A stretch of DNA of 64,000 bases from Ochotona curzoniae (GCF_017591425.1 NW_024465655.1:2479501-2543500), one strand, 5' to 3'; positions 11,056 to 22,032 are shown, numbered from the stretch's first letter. A program made the numbers and translations. Notes: generated by a model not told the origin, from the sequence alone.

Positions 11056-11554
11056 GCTTTTCATTTAAGGGGATGTATAGCAGCTGTGTAGTGGAGACTG
11101 TCATATCTAGTAACATGTTATTTCACTTCATGGCATTGTAAATTTCTATTTTTCTTTCTATTGTTTTTCTATTGTATTTTCTATTTTCTTTCTATTGCTT
11201 TTCATTTGAGAGGATTTACAGTAGCTGTGAAATGGAGACTGACATATCCAGATGTGAGGATACAATGTAGTATGCATTTCTACTTCCAAACAAAGATGGA
11301 CTTACAACAAAACCGTTTACTATATCTTGACAATAGGATGCTGGACTCTCTGCAATTGTCCATGGCTGCAATGATGGACATATGACTGAGCATGAAGAAC
11401 TATACTTTAGTAATGATATAGAGGAACTATGGGGGGACGGGGCGGGATTGGGGCTGGGATAAGGGAAATACCAGGAGCCAATGGAAATGTATCATAAAAT
11501 GATACTACTACTAATAATAAAATATAAAAGGTGAAAAAATTTAATTAATATTTT
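11056..11554 (+). mobile_element. L1-type 3' tail of composite element A
   Basis: Contains GGCTTTTCATTTAAGG, then GTAGTGGAGACTGTCATATC, with a tandem duplication of about 150 bp (second unit near 11098-11252), then GACAATAGGATGCTGGACTC and a G-rich block as in other L1 3' ends, ending in an ATAATAATAAAATATAAAA tail. The target duplication TTAAAATCCACTA (11555-11567) pairs with TAAAAATACACTA (9874-9886), 11 of 13 matches, so 9887-11554 is one insertion. Confidence 0.8.
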
Positions 11555-11567
11555 TTAAAATCCACTA

Positions 11568-12224
11568 TGCAAAATAACAGTACATGCTTTTGACAACAAT
11601 TTAAGTTGTACAAAACTGTAGAAAAAAAGAAATCTTCACTATAACCTCTAATGATATTCCAACACCATAAGATACATATTTAAACAGTTTAGTTTCCTTA
11701 CTTCCACAGAGGCATAACTGAATTTCAATATTAAGTGAAATAAAATGGATAGTCTATTCTATTTGTAGTTTACTCAGGCCAAGGTTACTGTTCCAAAAAA
11801 AAAAAGAATGAAGCTTGCTAAAGTATATCTAATGCTGATTCTTTTGCTAAAAATAAAATGAGATGCAAATGTTCAAGCCCTTTTATTACATTGCCCACTG
11901 TCCAGCAAAGTAGCTCATTCAGCAATTCTTTGCGTACATTTGGAATAACAGAGAACACTCTGTTATTCATTCTAAAAGAAAAAATAGATGCTATTTTCAT
12001 AGCAGGAAATTTACATAATTATGGTGTTTTTAAACATTGAAATATACCTCGTTAATTCGACAATAGGTTCTGGTGTTGTCTTAATGCTTACTCAGCAACC
12101 TTCCCTGCGCTTAATGAATTTTCTCCTGCAATGTTTCTTTTCTTTTCTTCCTGTATTTTTATTGTTATTATTTTTCATGATTTTTTTTAACTTTCATTTT
12201 ACCAATGGGAAAACTGAGAGTTGA
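11568..12224. other. Unassigned AT-rich sequence
   Basis: Nothing recognised. The short overlapping open frames on both strands at 11818-12224 lack motifs. Confidence 0.5.
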
Positions 12225-12231
12225 AACTTTT

Positions 12232-12552
12232 AATCACTGGACATGGTATGATGGCTTAGTTGGCTTATCCTCCCCTTGCAAGAACCAGGATCCCATATGG
12301 GTGCCAGTTCATGCCCCAGAAGCTCTACTTCCCATGCAGCTTAGTAAAGCAGTAGAGGACTGCCAAAACCCTTGGGACCCTGCACCTCTGTGAAATACAA
12401 AGACCCAGTAAAGGTTCCTGGCTTCTGGCTTTGGATCCAGTTCAGTTTCTTCTGTTATAGCCTTTGGGGAGTGAACCAGAGGATGGAAGATCTTTTTTCT
12501 GTCTCTCCATCTCTTCATAAATCGGTCTTTCCAAAAAACAAACAAAAAAAAT
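12232..12552 (+). mobile_element. CSINE, full-length older copy
   Basis: Head ATGATGGCTTAGTTGGCTTA, AGGATCCCATATGGGTGCC, CTACTTCCCATGCAGC, AAAGCAGTAGAGG, then TTTGGGGAGTGAACCAGAGG and ATGGAAGATC, with an AAAACAAACAAAAAAAA tail. Confidence 0.92.
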
Positions 12553-12555
12553 GAA

Positions 12556-13690
12556 CTTTTTAAAACTAAATTAAAATAAATAAAGCATAAACACTTACTT
12601 GTGTAACATAGTAAGTGGTAGTGCAATCTGGGGTGACGGGTACTCTGTGATGGTTAACAAAGCAGAAATAGATCCAGTAAATTGGGCCTTGTGTCCGGTA
12701 AATAAAGGCTTAGATTCCAGCACAATCACTAAGTGCTCACCAGACCACCTTTCCCTCAATGTAAATAATACTAAATGTCATTTTTAGAATCACAACTAAG
12801 GACTGGAAATCGTTCACAGGTTATTTCCGAAACTCAAAAGAATACATTCAAACAATGTTTTACACGTATTTGAACATTAGTTCAAGCCAGCATTTCTCTG
12901 ATTTATCAGAAAGGGTCCAGATAATGTCCCACTATAACTCACTTGTTTTCCAATAAGGCTTTCATACATTCAAAATCTGTGTTTTGTATCGAAATATTTC
13001 ATTTTTCTTATAAAATAATGGATCCCGTTCTTCTTTGAGCACATGGAAGAATAAGTCAAAATTACTGATTGCTACAGTGAACAAAGTAGAGCTTCTAACT
13101 CCCAGCTCTAGTAGAACACATCTTGATCTTCTTGGAACAATTTTAGACCATGGGGAATAAACAGTAACTAGGAGAACGGCTTGGGCCAGAGTTAAAACAA
13201 AAATCAGAGAACAAAGCACTGATCTGGGATCGAGGGGAAGCCACACAGACAGACATGGATGAACCACAATTAGAAAGGAGAGGGAAATCATCAGAATCGG
13301 GGTAAGAAGTAAGTTTTATTTTATGAATGAACAATCTAATTGATGAAAACTTCCTGGAGAATTGTGCTGCAGAGGATCTGAAACCCCTCTTTGGGCTCAG
13401 AAATTTCAAGGTTTATGATCTGTCTAATGGGTTAAGTGAAGAATAGCAATGTATAGTTCATTCACTCTCTTTGGACCACGATGGCAGAGAAGAAGTGGCA
13501 CGAATAATTGCCAAGTTGATATGATGCATCGGGTGCTCCCTATGCATTCACTGATTGACTTAACAGAAACTGAATGAAGTACAAAATTATAATTCAGATT
13601 TTATAGAAAAATAAAATTATAGTCAGAGAAAATAACTGATAGTCATATAGAGAAGGGGAAAGGGACAGGAGCTTCTGCTGGAGGGAAGGG
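12556..13690. other. Unassigned sequence
   Basis: No repeat recognised. Two overlapping minus-strand open frames of 88-109 codons (12962-13409) lack known motifs and are treated as chance. Confidence 0.5.
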
Positions 13691-13693
13691 AAG

Positions 13694-13980
13694 GAAACAA
13701 AGGTGCTACAGCCACTGTTACCTGCGGGAGGGGAGGAGAGGGGAGGGGAGGAGAGGGAGGGGAGGGAGGGGAGGGGGAAGGGAAGGGGAGAGGAAGGGAA
13801 GGGAAGGAAGGGAAGGGAAGGGAAGGGAAGGGAGGGAGGAGAAGGGAGGGGGAGGGAGGAGAAGAGAGGGGGAGGGAGGAGAAGAGAGGGGGAGGGAGGA
13901 GAGGGGGTGGGAGGGGGAGGGAGGGGAGGGAGGGGAGGGAGAGGAGGGAACAATGTGCTATGGCCACTGTCAGCTACCGG
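13694..13980. repeat. Polypurine (GGGA/GGGGA)n tract inside a direct repeat
   Basis: About 220 bases (13727-13947) of almost uninterrupted G/A on the + strand built from GGGA, GGGGA and GGAGGAGAAGAGAGG units. It is bounded by two similar ~33-bp segments sharing GTGCTA(C/T)(A/G)GCCACTGT (13694-13727 and 13948-13980). Open frames of 95-134 codons here (Pro/Leu/Ser-rich or Gly/Arg/Glu-rich) are low-complexity artefacts. Confidence 0.95.
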
Positions 13981-14965
13981 AATGGTGTGAGTAAGCATTT
14001 ATTATTCAGAAACAACTGAAGTGGGTGAATATCTCCCATCCCATTGCTCCCAGTGATTCCAATGTTTTATACATTTATGACATATCTTATGGTCTTAACT
14101 GTCAGATTCATTATGCTAATTATAATTGCATTATAAATGGTGAATCATTTTTTTTCTTTGGAACTGTTGTAGTGCTTAAAATAGATTGTGTGTGGATCTT
14201 CTCATTGCTACTCCTAGAGAGCCTAAAGATTATTCCAGAAGAGTTTAGAGGTTATTCTAGCCCAAGACTACAGAACTCAGTCTCAGGAGTGTTGTCAGAG
14301 TGATCTGAATCTCAGATTTGTCAGTGTCCCTCTCTAGGCCTTATTTTTTTCAATAGGAATTTGGAAAAATCATTGTAAAGCATGGGTTTTGCAAATACCC
14401 TTAAAAGTGGCTTTGCAAATACTCCTGAGAATTCAAATTATAATTTCACTAAAAAATGGCATGAATGCTTTGCTATTAATAATAAATCCTTTGACTTGGA
14501 AACGGGTTTTGTTTGTTTCTGTTCCAGAGCGCATGTGACATGTTAAGACTTTGGGCATCAACTAGCTGACAGTTTATTGTTGAGTGGGGACACCAGTTAC
14601 TTACTAACTGTGTACGTGCTGAGCAGTGGCTTATGGACAAAGTACAAACAGAGGAGGGGAATTTAAGGAACTATTTTTTATTAACATTAATTTTAAAAAC
14701 TATTGAATGCTGAAGGCATTTATGCAACTGAAACATACAATCAGGAGCTGCACAAACAGCTTATTGTGGAGAGCAAGAGAAAGACACATCACCTCCTGCG
14801 GGACCACAGGAAACACAGACATCTCCATGGGCAGGGTTTCATGAATTATCATTCAAAATATGAGACTCTTGGCTATTAGTAGATGGGCTGCCATGAGCAA
14901 AGTCAGAAGTGAAAATGCTAGAGTCGAAAATAATATGGCCCTTAGTGCCATAGAGTTAAAGACAT
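13981..14965. other. Unassigned sequence
   Basis: No feature recognised; open frame 14025-14303 has no motif. Confidence 0.5.
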
Positions 14966-14967
14966 TT

Positions 14968-15283
14968 TTAAAAGAGATTTATTCATTTATTTGAAAGGCA
15001 GAAGACAAGAGCGTGGGAGGAAAAAAGAGAGAGAGAGAGGGAGAGAGAGATCTTCCTTTCACTGATTTATTCCCTCAATGAACAGCATTGCTACAGACCG
15101 TGTCAAACCAGTGCTAGGAGGCTGGAACTCCATCTGGATCTCACAGAGGTAGAGGAGCCCCATCACTGGGGCCATCCGTTAGCAGGAAGCTGAATCAGAG
15201 GCAGATCATCTGGCCAGTGCCCAGAGGAAATGTCAGCACTGCAGATGGGGGCTTTTAGCCACTGCACCACAATGCCAGTCCCA
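14968..15283 (-). mobile_element. CSINE, old antisense copy
   Basis: Starts with the reversed tail AGAGATTTATTCATTTATTTG, a GA-rich stretch, GATCTTCCTTTCACTG, then AGCAGGAAGCTGAATCAGA and the head TAGCCACTGCACCACAATGC ending CCAGTCCC. Confidence 0.85.
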
Positions 15284-15735
15284 AAATGTAAGTTTTTTAA
15301 AAAGTCATTTGTGAAAAAGAAAATAAAAGTTTCAGTCATTTCCCTTGAGGACTCTTATTCCAGGGGGTTCTGACCTCAGCCTGCTGGAATGTTGCCCAAA
15401 GAGACCACCAAAAGTTCACACAGTCTTTAGCGTGAGTTTTCCCCCTCAGTCTGCTACAACTACATCATCTTCTTTTGGTTTTTGTTTTTCTTCTAAGAAA
15501 GGAAAAACGTTATATATCCTCTCTGATATTGCAACCTTAATCCAAGCTTAAAAATAAATTGATAGATAATCAAGCATATACATATAATCTCATAAATGAA
15601 CTGTATAATGGAGACTAGTATATTCTTTTGTTCAATTACATGTGTATAATGATTAGTCATTGTTTGCTGAGTCTAGATGCAAAAATAAACAGCTTTTCCT
15701 AGATCTTTGCAAACTTTAATCAAACAGGCAAATGT
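15284..15735. other. Unassigned sequence
   Basis: Nothing recognised. Confidence 0.5.
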
Positions 15736-15737
15736 TT

Positions 15738-16022
15738 GGCACGTTGACTATGGAGTCACGTAGTGCTGATTATGGAGTCACTGGAGGGGATGGTTCCAGT
15801 CCTGGCTTCCCCATTTCAATTCTAGCTTCCTGTTCACTTACACCCTGGAAGGATCATGTACATGCCACCCTAGCCCTCACACAGGAGTCCTGAGTGAGTT
15901 TCAGTTCCTTATTTTGGTCTGTCCCAGCCCCAACTCTACAGAAGTTTAGGAAGTGAGTCAGTGAATAAGAGATTCTCAGCCTCTCTCTTTCTTGTTCCTT
16001 TCAAATACATAAAAGTAAATCA
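15738..16022 (+). mobile_element. CSINE, old sense copy
   Basis: Diverged SINE with GATGGTTCCAGTCCTGGC (B-box region), CTTCCTGTTCACTTACACC, ACACAGGAGTCCTGAGTGAG, GGAAGTGAGTCAGTGAATAA and a CTCTCTTTC...AAATACATAAAAG 3' end. Confidence 0.65.
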
Positions 16023-16800
16023 TTTGATAAAACACTTTTTATTAAGTACATTTTTAGACTTTTTGTCAACCTGGATGAGAAAAACATTCCGGTTTGCGCT
16101 CCTACAAAAGTGAAGCACATATTCCCAGCTGACTTACAGCCCTTGCTCAACTATTCCAACCTACACTACCAAATGCTCAACACCTCTTATCAAACACGAT
16201 TCCTCTCGGCTCCACCCTGTCTCCCTCCGGATGAAACAGGTGAGACATTCCTTGTGACCCCAAGCCCATGGTGCGATGGGAGCAGGCCTGTGTCTGTGTG
16301 AGATGAACCAAGTAACGGACTCAAGATCAAACTCCTCCCCAGACCGCCTCTATCACTCTCGCAGGTGAGTGGAGTCAGGGATGAGGAACATCTCCTTGGG
16401 GACTGCAGGTGCCTATCCTAAAGGACAACAGAGTCACTTCTACAAATCAGCCTCACATTTTTGATGTAAAACGTTGTGTGTGTAATTCCAAGCACCTACT
16501 GATGTGCATTAAATTGGCCTAGATCATCTTTGCTTCAAGTCAGAACAGTGAAACAGCTTCTGCTTTTGGAAACACTAATTTTCACAACAGTGGCTTTGTA
16601 TCACGATGCAATTTTTTGTAAACATAATTACTGCTTAATTGTAAACGGTAACTGCCTTGCGGGTGTTCTGGTTCATGACGATGGTTTGATTACTGGAATT
16701 ACTAAAGGCATCGTCATCACAATCTTCAATATTAATTTACATTATTTAACTCTGTCACAGACTCTCAGCTGTAACGTAATGTTTATTGTAAAACATAAAG
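16023..16800. other. Unassigned sequence
   Basis: Nothing recognised; the 133-residue open frame beginning at 16530 runs into the next SINE and is not a gene call. Confidence 0.5.
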
Positions 16801-16802
16801 TC

Positions 16803-17120
16803 GGGCCCGCCACAGTAGCCAAGTGGCTAAAGTCCTTGTCTTGCACACACCAGGATCTCACATGGAAACCGGTTTTAATCCCGGCAGCCCCACTTCCCAT
16901 CCAGCTCCCTGCTTGTGGCCTGGGAAAGTAGTTGAGGACCGCCCAAAGCCTTCGGACCCTGCACTCTCATGGGAGACCTGGAAGAAGCTCCTGGCTCTTG
17001 GCTTTAGACTGGCTCAAGTTCAGCTGTTGAGGTCAGTTGGGGAGTGAATCAGCAGACAGATCTTCCTCTCTTTCTCTCCTCTCTGTATGTCTGCCTTTTC
17101 AATAAAAATTAAGTCAGTGT
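16803..17120 (+). mobile_element. CSINE, full-length middle-aged copy
   Basis: Complete order from GGGCCCGCCACAGTAGCCAA through the B box GGTTTTAATCCCGG, CCACTTCCCATCCAGCTCCC, GGGAAAGTAGTTGAGGACCG, TTGGGGAGTGAATCAGCAG and CTCTCTGTATGTCTGCC to the A-rich tail. Confidence 0.97.
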
Positions 17121-17122
17121 TT

Positions 17123-17124
<2 letters not shown>

Positions 17125-17159
<35 letters not shown>
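17125..17159. repeat. (CA)n microsatellite
   Basis: Seventeen uninterrupted CA units at the end of the preceding SINE tail. Confidence 0.97.
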
Positions 17160-17161
<2 letters not shown>

Positions 17162-18690
17162 GTCAATTATGTTTTCCTATTGGGCCAAGAAATGTAGGAA
17201 GCAAACAAAGTGTTTGTGTGTGGCTCAAATAATGTTTCCTCAGCTTTTTACTCAAAACCAGACATGCTTTGAAGAAAACTAATTTAGACAAAGTGTTTTC
17301 TTTGCAGAATATTATTATATTTAAAAAGGAACAGACGTTCTGTAGATCTTAAAAGAAAAAAAAATATGATGATGGTTACACATCTAAGACCTCTCATGTT
17401 TTCAAAAATAATACCTACCCTCTGAGAAAGCCAGATTTGTGTATTTCCCCAAACTATATGATAAACATAACAGCAAGCAGATGTGGCTGTTTATTTTTGA
17501 AAGTCATCCAGTTTCTAGACTGGAAACTCCATAGACACATGCCGATCTGCGTTTGTTTTCCATCAGCGAGATGTGCAGAGTGGGGACGTTTCATCCTCTT
17601 TGGGAGCCTTCTTCCACAGAAGAGCATGTACAATCAACTTCATTTCCAGTCTTGCTCCTGTCCCAACGTACTGAAGAGCTGCAGTTGCATCCTCTTTGGC
17701 AAGTCTCTCGGCTTCTCCACGCCGCACCTGCGCTCACCATACGACCTGCTGCTGTGTAGACTGCATGCTAGAACCTGGTGTGCGTTTCTAGAAAAGCCAC
17801 TGTCACACAGTAGATAACCAAATAATGTATACTGCTTTATGATGCCTATTAAATAATTGAATATACTTATTGAGTGTCTTCTCAGGGTCAGACACTTCCA
17901 GGGGTGAAAGTTTGAAATGTAATCTCTACCCTCAAAAGCAGACCTCAACTTCCTGCAACAGAGGGGGGCCCGTTTTTCTTGCCCCCCAAGTAAGAAGGAA
18001 TTGTATCATTTCATAAGTTTGTAAAGAAAAGCACAAGAACAACAAAAACCTGCACCGGTTCTCAAGGTATACAATATTTACCTTCTTGTTATTTACTGAA
18101 TAAATTGTCGGAATTCCTGGCCATGGACAGAACAGAATTGTCCTGGTGAGTGAAGTGGGAAAAGAGGGCATGCAATCCTGCAGGAAAAAAGAGTTACGCA
18201 ATCCAGGAGGCTTCCTAGAACAGGCTGTATTTGATGGGGAACATGTGGGGTTGACAAGACTTCATTAGCTTGAGTGGGAAACAAAATACACAGAAATTTA
18301 AAAATCATATTGAAAATACTGTGGTAGAATATTCCGGGAACGGTTATTGATGAAATGTAGCTGATTAGAGAATTTATCTGTCTAAAAGTTAGGATGGGGA
18401 GAAGGAGAAGTTGTGACCCAAAATAAAGGGGGAAAGAATCATAAAGTCAAAAGGCATAGAGACTGTGATAAAAATTAGGACTTTCACATGAAAGCTATCA
18501 CAAGTTTTTAAATGGGACAGTGCAAAAGACCAGAGATGCAGAACAATAATTCCGGAAAAAATACAAAATGCAAATGCTAAACAAACTTTGACTTGGATCC
18601 AAAATGGAGTGATAGGAACAGAATGGAACTGATAACTGGAAAATTGACAGTGATTCCTGGGAGAAAGGTTACAAAATGAACACACAAAGA
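17160..18690. other. Unassigned sequence
   Basis: No repeat recognised. Overlapping open frames at 17437-17948 (126, 68 and 102 codons) and minus-strand frames at 17932-18685 carry no recognisable domain. Confidence 0.5.
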
Positions 18691-19469
18691 AATTCTATAG
18701 GCTTCTGAACAAGAGGATGAATTTTTAAAAAAAAGTGTATTTTCAATTACCTTTAGAGATACCTGTTCTAACCCATAATGAGGAGAAAAATCAGTCAACA
18801 GAAACAGATCTTGAAATAATAATAATTATAAAATGAGTAGACAAATTAAAAATTTATACATATATATATATTAAAAATTTAACTGGAACCTAAGTCTGCA
18901 TACATTTAAGAATTAAAGGAATGCTTAAGCAAAATCAACAGATAGAAAAGACTTTTAAATAGAACATCCAAACTGAACTTATGGAGGCAAGAAAAAAGTG
19001 AGATGAAACATAAAATGGACAACATTAATTGTAGATCAGACACAAAAGACAAGAGGAATCAAATTAACCTGAAAACTTTGATATAAAAACCAATTCAAAT
19101 TATCAATTACTACATTATCAACCAGACTAAATGTAAATTTAAAGTTGGACTCTAGTACCAGATAACAGTTGGAAATCCAGCTTCAGTTACTGTATTCTGG
19201 GGTGCAGCAGTCCTTCTGCCAAGTCAATTCAGAATCACAACAATAGCAATAAATAATACTCATATCTCCAACACAATTCCCTCAAAAGAGATTCTGCAAA
19301 TAGCTGAGCTAAAAATACAATATGTAATGAAGAGAGTGAAAGAGGAAATCCCTGACCCTGTGGAATTGTATCATAAAAAATACAATTAAAATAAAAGATT
19401 TCAGAGTAACATGGTATGGACAATAAAATTTAAGTTTTGTAACTCCTGACAGGGTTGACTGAAATCAAT
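18690..19469 (+). mobile_element. Possible old L1/HAL1 ORF1 upstream region
   Basis: A-rich on the + strand, with text near 18985-19055 reminiscent of L1 ORF1 coiled-coil codons (AAAATGGACAACATTAATTG, AGATCAGACACAAAAGAC). It lies directly upstream of clear ORF1 sequence, so it may be the 5' part of element B, but the match is weak and could be wrong. Confidence 0.35.
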
Positions 19470-20147
19470 CTTGCCTCAACACGTGATAATCAATCTCTTC
19501 TTCCATTGAACGCAAGCAAAACATCCTTAAATATATATAGTTGAAAAAATCAATTAACGTATAGAGGAATCCCACTCAGACTCACAACTGACCTCTCAGA
19601 GGAAACTCTGTAAGCCAGCAGAGAACAGAGCAACACACTCCAGACCTTACAGGAAAAAGATTGCCACCCCAGACTAACTGAACCGGCGAAGCTTTCCTTT
19701 GTTTTTGAAAATGAAGTAAAATTCTTCCACAGTAAAGCAAAGCTCAAAGAGTTCGCTTCTTCCAGAGCTGCCCTCCAAATGATACCTAAAGATGTTCTAT
19801 TGACAAAGAAAAGAAATAGTACCTACCCAAACCAAAGGCAAACATGGAGAACATACCAATAAAACAACAAAAGATTAAATCAAACAATGAACAACCCATT
19901 GCTAAAATGACAGGACTGAATTACTTCCTATTGATATTACCTCGGAATGTAAATGTTAAACTCATCAATCAAGCATCATAGATTAGCAGACTAGATCAAG
20001 AAAACAAATCCATCTATCTATTGCCTACAGGAGACACATCTCATCAACAAGATCAGTGGATACTGAAAATGAAAGGGTGAAAGAAAGATTTCCCAGGCTA
20101 ATGGAAAGGAAAAGCAAGCTGGTGAAGCCATTCCTATTTCAGATATA
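19470..20147 (+). pseudogene. L1 ORF1 C-terminus, spacer and ORF2 endonuclease start (element B)
   Basis: Broken ORF1p C-terminal domain in sense: HVII near 19481, an INQLTYRG-like run at 19547, TDLSEETL at 19587-19610, PAKLSFVFENEVKF at 19684-19727, then FASSRAALQM. The spacer and the ORF2 start codon (19907, AAAATGACAGGACTG) follow, then N-terminal endonuclease codons up to the LTR insertion. The coding frame resumes after the LTR at 20542 with VKGSIRQEEITLL (20595-20633; VKGSIQQEELTIL in human ORF2p). Stops and frameshifts throughout. Confidence 0.92.
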
Positions 20148-20153
20148 TAGACC
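20148..20153. repeat. 6-bp target-site duplication, left copy
   Basis: TAGACC here and again at 20536-20541 on the other side of the LTR. Confidence 0.88.
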
Positions 20154-20535
20154 TGTCACTGTCCCACAGCGATGCACTTGGTGCACAGAGCCGATAATAA
20201 CACGCGTGAATTCTGACTGATGGTCAAAAGCCAAAGTTTATCAGTGGCATCAGACTCTATACACTGAGGGTCATATGGGAAAAGGGAGGAAGTATTGAGC
20301 TTATCAACAAAACCCATCAACGGTTTCTATACTTTTGTTTGGAACTTCTTTTGTCTTGTATAGTCTACCAATTTTTCTCATTCACGTGCTGTCCACTCAA
20401 CTGTTCTCATCTCATACAAACGATATACAATCAGTTATACAAAAGGTATTCATTCGCTTGTTATCACACAAATATTATCCAATCAGTTGTAATCCTGTGC
20501 TCGCTGACCTTCTAGGGTCACAATGTCCTCCTACA
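20154..20535 (-). mobile_element. Solo ERV LTR, antisense, inside L1 element B
   Basis: 382 bp, begins TGTCACTGTCCC and ends TCCTACA on the + strand (TG...CA termini in both senses), flanked by the 6-bp duplication TAGACC. The reverse complement aligns over its length with 62271-62754. A TATA-like GTATAGAGTC and a GATAAAC polyadenylation-like hexamer lie near the 3' side of the sense LTR. A 6-bp duplication is typical of class II (ERVK/betaretrovirus-like) elements. No internal gag/pol/env is present. Confidence 0.9.
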
Positions 20536-20541
20536 TAGACC
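20536..20541. repeat. 6-bp target-site duplication, right copy
   Basis: TAGACC, matching 20148-20153. Confidence 0.88.
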
Positions 20542-20638
20542 CTGGCATGAAGAACAGTAAAAGTGATCAAGAAAGATATCACGTACTGGTCAAAGGATCC
20601 ATTCGCCAAGAGGAGATCACTCTACTAGTTTCTCAGGA
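20542..20638 (+). pseudogene. L1 ORF2 endonuclease fragment, distal to LTR (element B)
   Basis: Continuation of the ORF2 endonuclease codons interrupted by the LTR; contains VKGSIRQEEITLL. Sense-strand ORF2 ends near residue 130 and the sequence then switches to antisense ORF2. Confidence 0.85.
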
Positions 20639-21160
20639 TTATTTTCTTTCTCATTCCTAATTTTACCTGGTTTTTCCCTCGTGCTTTTCTTTGCTAGTCT
20701 CACTAATATTCATTTTGCTTATCTTAAAGATGGCTCTTTATTGTTGTAATTTCTATCTTATTTTAGTTTCATTTGTTTTTGCTGTGATTTTTACCATTTC
20801 TGGCTTCCTGTTTATTTTTTCTTTTTTTCATAAGCACTTGAAATGCACTGATGGATCGTTTATTTGAGATATTTTGATTTTTTGTAAGCACCTGATGTTA
20901 TAAATGTCCCCCTCAATATTCCTTTTGCTACATCTCCTGAGCTTTGATTTTTTTGTTTTTATTTTCATTTTTTTTTCAAAAAGAGGTTTTTTGTCTTATT
21001 AATTTTCTCAATGTCACATAGGTCATAAAGAGGCATTTTTTTCCCGAGAAGTTTTTGATTTTCATTTCTTCAGTGACAGATTAGTCATTCAGTAACATGC
21101 TATTTAACCTCATGCTATTGCAAATTTTTTATTTTTCTCTCTTTGATTTTTTTATGGCTT
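20639..21160 (-). pseudogene. Inverted L1 ORF2 EN-RT linker fragment (element B)
   Basis: The reverse complement translates, with stops, to the ORF2p linker in the order: LNSMLLND (near 21100), GTFITSGAYKKSK (near 20885; GKFIALNAYKRKQ in human), then NYNNKEPS and RLAKKSTREKPGKIRNE (near 20650; RLIKKKREKNQ in human). That is roughly human residues 250-430, in reverse orientation between sense ORF2 start and sense 3' tail. Confidence 0.85.
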
Positions 21161-21490
21161 TTCATTAATAGGTATGTATAGTAACTGCTTAATAGAGACT
21201 ATCATATCCAGATGTGAAGGTACAATACAGTATGCATCTCTACTTCCAAATCATTAACAGATTCCCAATTCAATTGTTAAATGTATATTAACAATAGGAT
21301 GCTGGACTCTCTGCCATTGACCACACCTACAATGTCAGGATACACTTGAATAGCAGAACGATGAACTTATGACTGTTTATTAAAAACTATGCTATTATAA
21401 TACTATAAGGAAATCAGTGGAAGGTGCGTATTTAGGAAGGGAGGAGGGAAGCCCCAGAGCCTATGGAACTGTATCATAAAATAATAATAA
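21161..21490 (+). mobile_element. L1-type 3' tail of composite element B
   Basis: Begins GGCTTTTCATTAATAGG, then AGAGACTATCATATCCAGAT, ACAATAGGATGCTGGACTCT, a purine-rich block and ATGGAACTGTATCATAAAA with an ATAATAATAAAA tail. It aligns with 11056-11530 including the junction to the inverted ORF2 piece. Confidence 0.85.
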
Positions 21491-21750
21491 AAACATATGA
21501 AAAGGTCCAGATCAGCTGCTGTTTTTGACAGCCGCATGTCATCGAAAACAATGGAACAAACAGAGAGGTAAGGGACCTGAGAAACGGTATAACAATAACA
21601 CATTTTTACAAATGAAGCATCACTGGTTCTCTCTGACATGGTCAGAAGAGTTTAGTTGCAAACTTGATAATCACATTAGGATGGTGTGCACTAATGTGAG
21701 AGCAAGAAGTGGCCAAGCTGGGAAGCACAGAATCAGAGTTTTAGGGATAA
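21491..21750. other. Unassigned sequence
   Basis: Nothing recognised. Confidence 0.5.
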
Positions 21751-21751
21751 C

Positions 21752-22032
21752 ACTGCCATAGGTGGCAAAGGTGCTGCCTGAGGCACAGGCATCCCCCTGG
21801 TTTGAGGCCCAGCTACTACACTTCCAATCATGCTTCTGGAAAAGCAGTGGAAGATAACCCAAATCCTTCGGTCCCTAGCCTCCTGGCTTCTGGTTTCAAA
21901 CAGGTCCAACTCTGGCAAGCTATTGCAACCATTTAGGAAGTAAATCAGCAGATGGAATCTATCAATAAATTAGTGGGTGGGATCTATCTCACTGTAATTC
22001 TGCCTTTCAGTAAAGAAATCAATATAGATTTT
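21752..22032 (+). mobile_element. CSINE, old sense copy
   Basis: Diverged head, ACTTCCAATCATGCTTCTGG, AAAGCAGTGGAAGATAACCC, TTTAGGAAGTAAATCAGCAG and a CTGCCTTTCAGTAAAG 3' end. Confidence 0.75.

Noticed and set aside
13594..13998. Pro/Leu/Ser-rich 134-codon frame resembling a proline-rich protein
   Set aside because: Product of the polypurine tract; equal-length frames exist in other phases and on the opposite strand.
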